From assembly GCA_009801015.1 (NCBI GenBank), contig VHZZ01000143.1, positions 160,962 to 188,974 of the forward strand: a stretch of 28,013 nt of DNA, given 5' to 3'. Both the position numbers and the translations under genes were made by a program. This document shows positions 10,401 through 21,197 of this stretch, one piece after another (the stretch's first letter is position 1; each line of letters starts with the position of its first letter). The notes beneath the pieces were generated by a model that saw only the letters and a list, made by a program, of their open reading frames with translations, had not been told where the DNA came from and ran no database searches. This DNA comes from Silene noctiflora (taxonomy: Eukaryota > Streptophyta > Magnoliopsida > Caryophyllales > Caryophyllaceae).

Positions 10401-13400
10401 AAGGAATAAACAAAGCAATGGTGTTTTCTTTCAAACCTTTCCTAGGTGTGAAGGATTTTATTGTTGGTTCAAGGAGGGAAAAGGATCCGTCCATAAGTCC
10501 ATTACCTTCCAACCCAACTTGCTATCCGAACAAGGGATTTACTTCCGGTCTGTTTCCTCCAAATTGTACCATCCAGACAAACGGATTTTAATTTGGGTTC
10601 AGGGAGGGAGAAGGATCCCTTCATCATCCTTCAGCGCAGCTCGCTATCCATGCAAGGATTTCCCTCCCCTCCTTTTCCCTCCAAGTAGGTTTCATACAGA
10701 CAAAGGGTAAAAGAGTTGCTAGTGACAACACTGACCAATTAAACCTAATTAGCTTCCTGAAAAGTATATATTGAACTATACATAATTAATTTTTCCTAGG
10801 ATACTCCAATATGCCATTATAAAGAATCTTCAATAAAGGTCACTGGCTCACTGCTGACTTTTATTAAAGAGCAAAATCTGTTTTTTCTACTGTGTCACTC
10901 ACCCACTTCTCTTGGTTTCAAGCAATTATATTCAAATACTGTCAGTGAGGCTATTGCAGTTATTTGTAAACAATCTTTGCCACTTTCCCAGAAACAACTT
11001 TGAATGATTCTAAAACGTCGTTACACTAGTGCCTCAAGAGGCTCCCACAAATGGAGGGTATTTGATGTACACAGCTTTACCCATGTATTAACAACTTTGA
11101 AGGACTCTGAATCAATTAGAAGGAATATATTGTAATAGTCCATTATTTGGATAATGGAATGGGTAAATAAGAAACAACGGAGAAAACATACTTATACTCG
11201 AGTCTTAATTACTATGTGAATGGAAATCATCAACAATATCACCTTTACAATTATAGCATATAATTGTTATATCCTGTATAACACATGCGAAGTTGGAACC
11301 AAAAACTTAAAACAAACCACTGACATACCTTATGTCGTACTAGCTCACGTACAGTTGAAAGCTGAGGTATTAGTGACTCAAGACTCTCGGTTCCAAACCT
11401 ATGACATTAAATTCTCATCAATCTTCTTGTCGGACGAGATGGATGCTAAAGCTTTATCAAAAGAAGATAGTGAACAAATACTTAAGGAAACACTTACTTT
11501 GCCACCATAGAATTCCATGTCTCTTGCTTCTCCAGACATTCAAGAGCTTCCTCCAGCTTTCCTAAATAGAAGTTTGACTTGAATATTAAACCAAACCGCC
11601 ATGTACGGAATGAGTAGTTCTCTAAAATTTCAGCATCCATATTGGATAACAGGTCATTGGCACCCGATATAGAAAAATTCCTTTCAGCAGGTTCTAGAGT
11701 CTCCTCACACAGCTGTATAACCTCTTCGTACTTCCGCAACTTCACATGAAAAACATTTCATAATCAAGACTATAAAGTTAAACAATATTGCTTGCAATAT
11801 AAAGATTGCCATGCAGGTGAAAAAAGAGATAAAAAGAGCATTTTCTCAGACACAGACTGCATACCATGAAAAGTGCTTCAGCTTTACTTTCTAGTAACTG
11901 CTCTGAGTATGGGCTTATAACTAAAGCCTCTGCAATGATCTTCAATGCACTTTCAGTATCACAGAACGTCTTTTGCCGTAAAAACAAAGTGGAACGATCC
12001 AAGCATTCAGATACTTTCTGCCATTGTAAAAGAAAGCATTCTTACTTAATCTATAACAAACGAAAGTTATAACTGTAAACGCCGGGTAGAAAGCTAGAAA
12101 CTATGGACCATCATAAATATGTTATCACAAGCCAACTAAGGTGCATAAATACTCTTATTAGACGAGGGTAGTGACTAGAAAGAGGTCATCAACTCAAAGA
12201 TCATAGCTTCACAAGCAGACCATGAATTATTCCAAGAACATGGACATTCTTTGATTATGGGTAAATCCACAGTATATATAAAATTCGGTAGCCTGCTAGA
12301 GACAGATATCAACAAAAAGAATCCTCCTCAAATGGCCAAACAATAAATACCATCATCTTTTTCTTCACAAGAAAAGCAAATGTCAAAGCACCTATAACAA
12401 GCAAAATGTCAATGGTTTTCCTTTGTACATCCAGAGCAAATTGTTACATAGGCCTGACAGAAGAATCCCTAACCAACAACGACAACATTACCACCCCAGT
12501 GCTTTCAAAGGTTTATGCATTTGGCAAGCTTAGGGAGATCAGATGTACATATAAACAAAGAGAGATAGTGTTTCACGATGACTCGTGAAGAAAATTGTTT
12601 CGTAAACATCGGCCTACTGCAGCTTCTTAATCGTAGACAGGACAACATGAATAAAGTTTTGTGAGCAATTTTACTTTATTCCCTCATATTGCAAAGCTAA
12701 AGAATAGTGGGTCTTTGGTCTATCGGAAACTGATAAGGCAGCATCCCCAAAACCAATTTTGAAGAATAAAATGCTTGCCCCCTTCTATTTGTGCAACTTT
12801 CCTTGTAGAAACAAGAGTCATGAGGGCAGGCAGAAATGCCTTGCGATCTGAAGGACAGCTACGAGCCTACGATACTGGTATCAACACTTACCAAAACCTA
12901 TCAGCTCATTTCATATTAATTAAGTTGGTTTTCTCCGCATCTCCAGTCAAGGTCTCGCATACAGAGTATGATGTTGCTATAAAGCTTCTGTGAGTAGCCA
13001 ATATTCCCCCATCTATCCTCAGCTACATACAGATTTCTATCACTGCTTTAAAATTTAAATCTAGGCAAAGTATGCGATGCGAGGAACCAAAGAATAGACG
13101 GGTAGCTTGATGCCGAATACCAAGCATTGTCCAACTAGTTACAGTACCTGAGCCTTTTGTAGGCCATCAGAAGCTTCTAGAATAATTTTCCGTTCCACAC
13201 AAACATCGGTAGACTGCAACAATTTCTTGAAATAACGGGATGCATCGCCAATTTCGCCAAGAGCAAGATAACAGCTTCAACAACAGAGAAGAAGGAATGA
13301 AAAAGAGGCATAAAGTAGCACAAAAATAAATCATACAAAATAATCCACATTTATGGCTCAAACATAATAACAGGGCCAAATCCCGGACATCAAAACACCA

Positions 13401-16400
13401 TGGAGCGATTAATTGGAGAAGCTGAGCTTGAATCCTTGTGACCTTGAAAAGTCTAAGAACTTTTGCCCAAGGCTAGCTTTGCTCCAACAAGAGAATTTAT
13501 GGACCAAACGCTTAAGAGTTCAAAAAGACAACAGGGAACAGCGAAATTCCAATAGCATTAATAGAACATCATTATTCCTTTTAAAGTACATTTCCAATTC
13601 CATTGGAGACAAAGAACCACTATTCTTTCGCTTTAGAGTATGGTGGAATAAAATAAAATGGATCACTAAACTGTTTTGTGCTTTTTGTACAATGAACTAG
13701 CAGTTCGTCGACACAATTTTCAATATGGGTCGTCCCGAAACTACCTCTGTTTTTTTCTAGCACAAGGCCAAAGGCTGCGTAACCCAATCCCTGTATATCG
13801 TAATAGGTGGAAAGCCTTTGGCGCACTAGAGTACTGATGGTGTTGAATCATTTTCTTAAGCACCAATCTCCGAATGTTGGTCCAAAAGATTTTAAGATTT
13901 CAGAATGATTTTTGCTAGACGCTTTACAATTCAACCTATATAACTTGATCATCATAATTTCTAACACGTAATACTCTTTGATTATGAAAAACTGACTGAA
14001 TGATGTATAACAAAGGAGTTGGACATTCTAATTTACACAAGTAGATAACATCATGGACGTGGTTAGAACAACTGATGAAATCACATCACCCTATAAAATG
14101 GAATCAACCTGAAGTTCTGAATACTAATTATTGGGCTCCTCAACAAAGAGTAGCGAACTAGTAAACTACAGCACCAAAAACAATGCTCCTTTATCACATG
14201 ACATAAGTAGAAACAAATATAAGAAAGAGATGAGTATTACTTTGCAGCTCTAAGTTGGACCCTGAAGAAGTTGGGATCTATCTCCACAGCAACCAGGCAA
14301 TCTTGTAAAGCTTCACTCATTCTTCCAATGGACATGCGTGCTGCAGCTCTGTTACTGTAACAAAGAACCAAAGATCGGAGACAGTCCCTGGATGTCTCAT
14401 GTTGAGGAATGCAGCTCAACCCCTGGGTATAATAGTCCTCTGCTTTCTTCAAATCTCCATTAGCATATGATTGGTTTCCCCTGAAGCCATCTATAATAGT
14501 CAGCATAATTCAAATATTCACACAGAACAAAACTCAAGTTGAGCTTAAAGTAAAGGAAATATTCCCTCTTTCTCATTTTTATTGTCCCCATTTGACTTTT
14601 GAAGGTTAAAAGGACGTCAACTCTTACAGATATTTTTCTCAAAATAGTTATCCTAAATAATATAATGTGACAAGCTTGACATTGTATCTCTACATAGAGT
14701 ATATTTTAAGAAACAAATAGTCGAAGTTGGAAACAGTTGACCACCAAAGTCAAATGGCAACCATAGAAATGGAAAGAGGCCATGCTAAAGACAACTTGAA
14801 TATTGAAACATTAGAGCACCTTAGACGCCACTTCTCACACGCCGCTTGTGCTGCACGAGCCGCTGCTGTTGGAGAATCGATCCCTCTCTTGGTCTCCTCA
14901 AGACTACAAGCATCAGCCGCTCCTCTTGTTGGAGAGGCAATCTTTATACCGATACCACTTTTAAAAGGAGCATTATATATACCGTCATTCTGCCCCACTT
15001 GTGATGAAAGCATAGAAACATTAGAAATTGGAGAAAATTGCAATGGTGATGTGGCATCAGAAAATGAATCTATCGAAGAGGGGATACTTATATTTTGACC
15101 AACTTTCATTCGGTTTTTCTTTCTTTGATGACGTGTGGCAGTTGAAGGTTGGCCATGGGAAGAAGAGGAAGCAGCAAATTTAAATGAAGACCCGCTACTG
15201 CTAATAGAACTTGAGGCAGAGAAATATTTAGTTTGATCACTATCTTCTACCTCATACTTTGATTTAACTTCACTTCGCCTGTCATTATCCAAATCCTTTG
15301 TCCTATCTACATCTGTATTTACATCGCACCTTGAAACAGGCACATTCTCTTCTCCGTGATTAAAATCATTGCCGTCATTTATGTCCATGCGTTGTGTAGC
15401 TGTAACCAGTTGCTCATCTGCTGCATCATCAACTGCCAATGAAGGCTCTCTATCTGATTGAGGATCATTCTGGACTTCAAAACCCGGAGAAATGTCCATA
15501 GGAGAGTGAGAATCAGAAGGTTCGTGTTGCATGCTTGTTTCCATCGGTGAAAAATTATTCACAAGAGATCCAATGACTGGGTTAGGCACTTTCACCTTTC
15601 CTTTCCTTCCTCTGGACGAAGGAATTTTAGCTGATCCTTTTTTTGAGTGAAATCCCAGATTTATAGTCGATGCATTAAATAAACTGTCTTTTGGGGCCGG
15701 TGTTTTAAATTCAACGCTGGACATCCTTGTACCTTCCTGTTTGCTAGTAAAACTAAAACCTTCCCTCTTCTCGGTTTCATCTGAACAAGAAACTTGATAA
15801 TTACCCCTTACAGGCTGAGAGTGGAAGCCACTGGGCGGGAAAGATGGTTTTGACAATATTGGTGTACCTGATACTCCAGAGCTCTTGTTAAGTTCAGGAA
15901 CTTGGCTGGCAGTTGTATGTTTGTCCCGTTCTCCAGCCAAGGAAACATTTTCTGAGAAACTTGATTTTCTACAAACTTCTTCCCCTAAACCTCTATGCGT
16001 TGTTTTCCTTAAAGATGCAGACTCGTTCATATTAACATTATTGGATGAACTTTCTAAACCAACTCCAATTTTCAATTTTTCCATCTCACCCAAAACCATT
16101 GTATCGACATTCATCTCCTTTCGCGTGGCATTACCTTTGTCAGGATCCTCTAACTTTAAATTCTTAATGTTATCAGGAAGAGTGCTATCTACAACAGAAT
16201 CAATCTTTGCCCTACTACTGCCAAATAAAGAATCACTATTACCAGGTGTACTAAAAGCAAAATTACGACCACCATCATCACCATTGTCTCTGAGATTCAA
16301 TTTCCTCATGTCATTTGGAAGTTCGGCACCCAAAGGAATAGCAGTCGAGCCACTCACATTAACACCACCACCACCACCATGTGAAACCCCAGATACACCC

Positions 16401-16963
16401 AATCCTCCATTAGATGAACCTATGTTCATCTTTTTCAACTCTTGAGAAAGTTCAGACGGCAATCCATTATCCATCCCTTTGCTAGCATTAACATTCCTAT
16501 CATTCAACTTATCAGCTGACTGACTACTACTATTACTACTTTCATTAGCAACCCTCAATTTCCGTATTTCGTCAATAAGTTCATTTCCCACATTCTCAAC
16601 CTTATTTGTTACCTTCAATTTCAAATGTCTTCTCCTATTCACAGATACACCATCACCACCAACACCACTACTTTTACCATTATCATTATCATTATCCTCC
16701 AACCTAGATGAAACCCCTATCACATCTTCGACACCGAGTCGAAACGGATTGAAACCTAGATCATTTTTCCTGGTTTCTAAGCTACCCTTTGACTTAGAAT
16801 TCAAAGATTTTCTAGACTTAGCCATCCTTGGCTTTGAAAGACTTGAACTTGAACTAAATGTAGGGTTTTCAACCCCCAATTTGTAGGTCCCAGATGCATT
16901 AAACTCAAAATTTCTACCAAAATCACTCGAATTTTGAAACCCAGATGGTCCATATGGATTCAT
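7466..16963 (-). CDS. TPR-repeat and J-domain (DnaJ) co-chaperone, 1273 aa
   Basis: Eleven exons on the minus strand: 16963-14820, 14480-14241, 13274-13148, 12017-11865, 11739-11498, 11398-11329, 10312-10106, 9798-9566, 9018-8940, 8608-8471 and 7654-7466 (3822 nt with TAA). All introns are GT-AG and phases close. Residues 1-714 (one exon) are Ser/Asn/Gly-rich and probably disordered. TPR motifs follow: GNQSYANGDLKKAEDYYTQG and CYSNRAAARMSIGRMSEALQ (716-794), further helices to about 968, then GNRAFQKGRHAEAVEHYSAA and FGNRAAAYQALGNITDAIA (995-1061). The J domain starts near PLNFYLILGV (about 1132), has HPD at 1162-1164 and ends near LSDPTQRTQYD. J domains stimulate Hsp70 ATPase and TPR arrays bind chaperone tails. 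The architecture and C-terminus match the Arabidopsis pair often called TPR15/TPR16 (from memory about 1100-1200 aa). The ATG at 16963 is the first in frame; an upstream in-frame TTG is not a plausible start. Client or pathway is unknown. Confidence 0.93.
7655..8470 (-). other. Intron 10 of the J-domain gene (816 bp)
   Basis: It separates the end of the J domain from the 62-codon last exon. Donor gtaatg follows CAG (8471) and acceptor tttgcag precedes CGA (7654). I see no transposon with clear ends inside. An open frame at 8045-8332 on the plus strand lacks any family resemblance and is not called. Confidence 0.7.
10458..10708. repeat. Diverged tandem duplication in intron 6 of the J-domain gene
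   Basis: Two copies of about 125 bp lie head to tail. Copy 1 (about 10458-10585) has ggttcaaggagggaaaagga, then gctatccgaacaagg, then ccatccagacaaacgg. Copy 2 (about 10586-10708) has ggttcagggagggagaagga, then gctatccatgcaagg, then tcatacagacaaaggg. The copies differ at many positions, so the duplication is old. The 113-codon open frame crossing it has no known domain and is considered incidental. It may be the inside of an unrecognised MITE. Confidence 0.6.
14562..14782. mobile_element. Degenerate Stowaway-like MITE filling intron 1 of the J-domain gene
   Basis: The left end reads ttccctctttctcattttta, continuing ttgtccccatttgactttt. The right end reverse-complemented reads tggcctctttccatttctat, continuing ggttgccatttgacttt. 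The two ends thus form an inverted repeat of nearly 40 bp with several mismatches. The ccctc(t/c)-type ends and a TA at the left border (14560-14561) suggest Stowaway (Tc1/mariner), but the right TA is gone. It occupies two-thirds of the 339-bp intron 1 (14819-14481) and its right end lies 37 bases from the donor. Confidence 0.6.
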
Positions 16964-16975
16964 ATTCAATAACAA

Positions 16976-17691
16976 ACCAATTATTCAATAATTTACGATA
17001 AACCCACAAAAATCCAACAAAAAAATAACCAAAAATCTTGTAAAAATCTCACCTTTGATATTGTTAGCGTTGTAATTTCCCAACAAACAGCTGAAAACAT
17101 GTCGAAAATGAACTCATCAAATCAAAGAACACCCAAATTTTCCCTCTTTTTCTCATTTACGAAGATGCATGCGATATGTTCGACGAAATGCCTCAAAGAG
17201 TAATTAATCCAAAAGTCGTGTTTTTGCTTGGAGGTGAAGGCATTAATGATTAGGATGATGTTGATTATTTATTAATATGATCCAAGAATAATGATTTGGG
17301 GTAAAATTGTTAAGGAAGATTAATCGTCAATTTTTAATGGAGATGTAATTAATTAAAGTTTTTTTTTTTTTTGTGCAATTTAATTAAAGTTTTCTATGTT
17401 TATGATCGATGGTGTGAATTGATAACGACGTATGTTGATTAAAAAAAAAGTGCAACGTTCATGTGATTAATCACTTCGTTTTCTTTAGTCGATTTCATTT
17501 TCTCAGGTCGGTTTTAAATTAATAAAAGTATTATTTATACAGATTTCATTAATATGAACTCGTTAAAATGAAAAATTATTTCCTAGTTATAAGAATTTGT
17601 TTTATAATATTCTTATGGCTTAGACAAAAATACGTGTGCTTTTGTCATTTTTGTTTATTAAACTCCAAAATGTGGTTTATCACATAAAGAA
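16976..17691. other. Upstream region of the J-domain gene
   Basis: This AT-rich stretch should hold the promoter and leader of the minus-strand J-domain gene. A minus-strand donor-like sequence caaag|gtgaga occurs near 17050, but I found no convincing acceptor before the ATG, so no leader intron is annotated. No TATA box could be chosen with confidence, and no other gene is visible. Confidence 0.4.
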
Positions 17692-18248
17692 CTAGTTTAG
17701 ATTTCGCGCAATGAATGCGCGGTATTTAAAGTTTTTATTTTTATATTACTCAATCATGTTAGATTAATACCTAATTAATTTTTCATATTTCACATCATTA
17801 TATTTTGATATGAAAAAAAAATTAAATTGTAAAATTATACAATTAAACTGTGTAAAATTGAACTGTACAATAGTAAGAAAAAAAACTGAAACTGGAAATT
17901 TATTGAAGAGAATTGAGTAATATGTTAGAAATGTATTTTTGTAAAAAGTTTTTTGTTATGAAACTAATCAGAGTCTAGTCATTCTCAAATAATAGAATCA
18001 GTAAAAGATTTAATAATTTATAGTTTTATATTATTTGTATTTTAATTAAAATATTGTAGTTTAGTGTTTGGTGAAAATTATATAATTTGATGAAAAGATT
18101 AATTTTAATGGAAAGAATTATATAATGAAATACATCATAATAACTATTAGTTCTCTTATTTAGTGAATACAATAGTTTCCTTATTTAAAAAGATGTTTTT
18201 TTGTGGAAAAATTTTTTGATTTCACCTATTCTTTTAGTAGATAGAGGA
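17692..18248 (-). mobile_element. Short non-autonomous Helitron (557 bp)
   Basis: Read on the minus strand, the element begins TCCTCTATCTACTAAAAGAA at 18248 and ends CTAG at 17695-17692. It has a GC-rich hairpin upstream of the 3' end: arms cgcgca (17705-17710) and tgcgcg (17716-17721) with a 5-base loop. Nine bases separate hairpin and CTAG. The flanking bases on this strand are A (18249) and T (17691), the expected A-T insertion site. 5' TC, 3' hairpin plus CTRR, A/T target and no terminal inverted repeats are the defining Helitron features. The interior is AT-rich and lacks Rep/helicase coding. Confidence 0.72.
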
Positions 18249-18630
18249 TTTATTAAGTAAGAAAATTTCTTCATTTTGAGATAAGATTTTGTAAAATGAA
18301 GAGAAGTGTAGTTTTGTGTCTGATTTCACGAAATCTTGTGTTTTTGGTGCGTGTAGCACAATTTACATGTAAAATACGAGTTTTGTGGAAAATAAATTAT
18401 CCAAAAAATGTAGGAATTTCCTCAACATGATGACAAGTTACAATTACTTGCATATTTGTAGCCTTGTATGTTTCATAGGTTGAATCATTGAGCAATTTAT
18501 TATTGTCATTTGTTCAAAAGTGGGAATTGAATAACATTAGTGAGTTAGAGGATCGTGAGAGTGTAAAAGAACCCTCGAAATAAGTATACGTCTTTTGATA
18601 ACTAAAACATTTAAACTTCACTATGTCAAA

Positions 18631-18775
18631 CACTGGCGGAGCCAGTGGGGTCGAAAATATTCAGTGAGGGTGAAAGGGTAATATTATAAGGTAACCTTGA
18701 AAAAAATCAAAAAATTTAACTAAAAATTTCGAAATTTTCAAACGCCAGAGGGGATGACCGCCCTGCACACCACTG
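18631..18775. mobile_element. Small hAT-like MITE (145 bp)
   Basis: The left end is cactggcggagccagtgggg. The right end reverse-complemented is cagtggtgtgcagggcggtc. CA(G/C)TGG ends are typical of plant hAT elements. Flanks atgtcaaa (18623-18630) and ataccaaa (18776-18783) agree at six of eight positions, consistent with an aged 8-bp target duplication. There is no coding capacity. Confidence 0.55.
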
Positions 18776-18883
18776 ATACCAAATATCTTACTCCTTATGT
18801 GATAGGTAATACGGAGTGTAATATACATCCACAAACTTTCGTTGAAATATATACATTTTTTTTTTTTTGCAGCTTAATATATA

Positions 18884-19091
18884 CTACCTCCGTCCCGGTC
18901 ATTTGTTGTACTTTTCCATTTTGGAGTGTCTCGGTCATTTGTTGTCCTTTCTATTTTAGGATTGCATTTGATGAATAATTTTATCTTTCACCTTCAATTT
19001 AGTCCACTTGTCATGTTATAATTGACTCCTTCCCCTTTTCTTGGTCTTTGTGCCAAAACCAAAGGATAACAAATGACCGGGATAGAGGGAG
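18884..19091. mobile_element. Stowaway MITE (208 bp)
   Basis: Terminal inverted repeats are ctacctccgtcccggtcatt (left) and ctccctctatcccggtcatt (right, reverse-complemented), both continuing tgtt. They match at 20 of 24 positions. TA duplications flank the element at 18882-18883 and 19092-19093. The ctccctccgtccc end is the standard plant Stowaway (Tc1/mariner) signature. Internal sequence is non-coding. Confidence 0.9.
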
Positions 19092-19303
19092 TACATTTTT
19101 GAGAGGCATAAAAGAGGCATACAAGTAGTAATTTATTTTAAGATTTACCCGTTAGACTTACACATAACTTGACACAAAGATAACGTAGAATATTGCTAGT
19201 TAAGCACATGCATTCTATAGTAGCTTCTCTTATTTAAGACGGAATGTGTCCTTCTTACAATATCACAAGCTTCATGTAATTTTCACTTGATTTGTCACTT
19301 GCA

Positions 19304-19562
19304 TATTGTAAGAGAGAAATTATCCGTCTTCAACTTGTGACGGATAGTGTCCGTTTTTAACGAGAATCTGTGTTCTTATAGTAATGATTTCCATACAATT
19401 GGCAAACTGCATAAGCATTTTCCATCCAAAACGTCACAAGTTGAAAACGAATAGTGTCTCTCTCACAATAAAACAAATGGGTAGGAAATGGAGCATCCAT
19501 ATTTAACGTCACTTATATATTGTGAGAGGGACACTATCCATCCGTCTTCAATGACAATTTGT
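19304..19562. repeat. Fold-back repeat cluster (gacggatagtgtccgt-type)
   Basis: Segment A (19304-19342) and segment B (19432-19470) are inverted copies sharing tattgt(a/g)agagag and tcttcaacttgtgacg-type sequence, so 19304-19470 can fold into a stem of about 39 bp. A third, direct copy (19518-19562) follows with tattgtgagagggacactat. Segment A is followed by gacggatagtgtccgt, itself an imperfect palindrome. It looks like one MITE plus a fragment of another. Superfamily is not determined. Confidence 0.6.
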
Positions 19563-19730
19563 GTTTTCCATCAGTTTGTATGTAAAATGGGGTGTAAATG
19601 TGATCCACATAGGTGGTGCCATATGCCTTGGACCCCACGTCAATTATCCACCTCGGCCCTTTACTTAAGCGACACTTGGCTCCTCTGCCTTGCTATGGCC
19701 ACCAATTCATAATTACTCATTTATTTTGGA

Positions 19731-20262
19731 GGGATATTCTACATGGTACCCCTCAATTTTTCGACTTTCTACATGGTACCCTTACACTTATAAAAACATA
19801 CATGATACCCCTAATTATTGTCTTTATCACTAAGTGTACCCCTAAACTTCATTTTTCGTCAATTAAACTCAGTTTTAGGCGTTAAGTGATTACTTTGACA
19901 CGTAACCAAGCTTGTCATTTATCATCTCATGACATAAGGACTATATTAGGCTCAATATCCATCTTTGGACGTGATAATTTGGCAGGGGATCGATAAATTT
20001 TCCATCAAAATTTCTTTAGCCCATTTAGCCCATATATATCAATAAATATTAGGATCGAAACGGATATTGAGCCTAATAGAGTCCTTATGTCATGGGATAA
20101 TAAATGACAAGCTTGGTTACGCGTCTAAGTCATCACTTAATGCCTAATACTGAGTTCAATTGATGGAAAATAAAGTTTAGGGGTACATTTAGTGATCATG
20201 ACAACAATTAGGGGTACCATGTAAAAAGTCGAAAAATTGAGGGATACCATGTAGAATATTCC
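19731..20262. mobile_element. Long-TIR fold-back element (532 bp)
   Basis: The left arm begins gggatattctacatggtacc and the right arm, reverse-complemented, begins ggaatattctacatggtatc. The match continues for over 200 bases per arm, including shared ctcaatttttcgact, aaccaagcttgtcattta, catgacataaggact and aggctcaatatcc. A loop of roughly 70-90 bases separates the arms. The flanks tattttgga (19722-19730) and tatttttta (20263-20271) agree at six of nine positions, which could be a worn 9-bp duplication as in Mutator-like elements. No coding is seen. The element is clear; its superfamily is inferred. Confidence 0.8.
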
Positions 20263-20739
20263 TATTTTTTACCTATTTTTTATTATTTAATAATAACAAA
20301 AAACAAAACATACATCTTACCAAGTATTATAAAATCGTTGTATATCGTATATTTATATGACAAATCTTATTTGAAAATTTTGTTTTTCCATAGATGCAAG
20401 TCATGCCAAGTGTTAATGTAAATTTTTGAAATATTAATGCCGAAAGAGAGTATCAGCATACATAAATTTTTGAAGTATTAATGCCGAAAATTTTATTTTC
20501 TACAAAAGCTTATATGCCTGTAAACTATTATAGCATATACTTTACAAAAGCTTGAGCAATATTGAGTAATGCACCTATCTATCTACATTCACTTGAACCT
20601 CGACTCGTGAAATGCCAATCGTCGACTAATTGTGATTTTCTGCCGAATATCAGTTGTCATGATTCTTGAACCATTATTGAACCCGAGATGTTGAGAAGCG
20701 ACAAAGTTCAAACTTGCCTACTTGTAGCGGGGAGAAAAA

Positions 20740-21165
20740 TCACGCGTATATTCCTAAACCGAGCTCCTTCGGATTAGACTCCACCATCCAAGGAGACCTG
20801 TAAAATGTTGGATAATCAAGAGACATACATAACATTTTGCAAAAAAAATGGCAATAAAAGATATTAAAACATGTATGTGAACTTACTTGTTCATCGCAAA
20901 ATTGAATGTTCCTTGAGCAGCGCGCTCCAATAGAACTTTCCTAGCCTCAACTGCAATGCCTTCAGGCTGTATATAAATCAAGAGTTAACTGTTAAAACAG
21001 CATGAGCATAAAATACCTATAGTTCACTCTTTGATGACTTATTGACGAGCCTCTAGCATACCTCTTCTGGAAACCATACTCCTGGTTGCGTACTACCTTC
21101 AAGGACTGCAAGAACAAATGCAGCGGTAGATACTCCTACTGATCTGAAAGACATAAAAACACGCA

Positions 21166-21197
<32 letters not shown>

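Noticed and set aside
10369..10710. 113-codon plus-strand open frame in J-domain gene intron 6
   Set aside because: It crosses the diverged tandem duplication; no recognisable domain and opposite to the host gene.
14727..15098. 123-codon plus-strand open frame
   Set aside because: Antisense to the exon 1 end and the intron 1 MITE; no domain and no splice logic.
15885..16445. 186-codon open frame on the plus strand
   Set aside because: It lies entirely antisense to exon 1 of the J-domain gene; its Ser/Pro/Leu-rich composition mirrors the low-complexity coding strand and shows no family.
16964..16975. Extending the J-domain protein start upstream (MLLN...)
   Set aside because: The extension depends on a TTG codon as start; the first in-frame ATG is at 16963 and was chosen.
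17041..17051. 5' UTR intron donor for the J-domain gene
   Set aside because: caaag|gtgaga looks like a donor, but no acceptor with a suitable distance occurs before the ATG.
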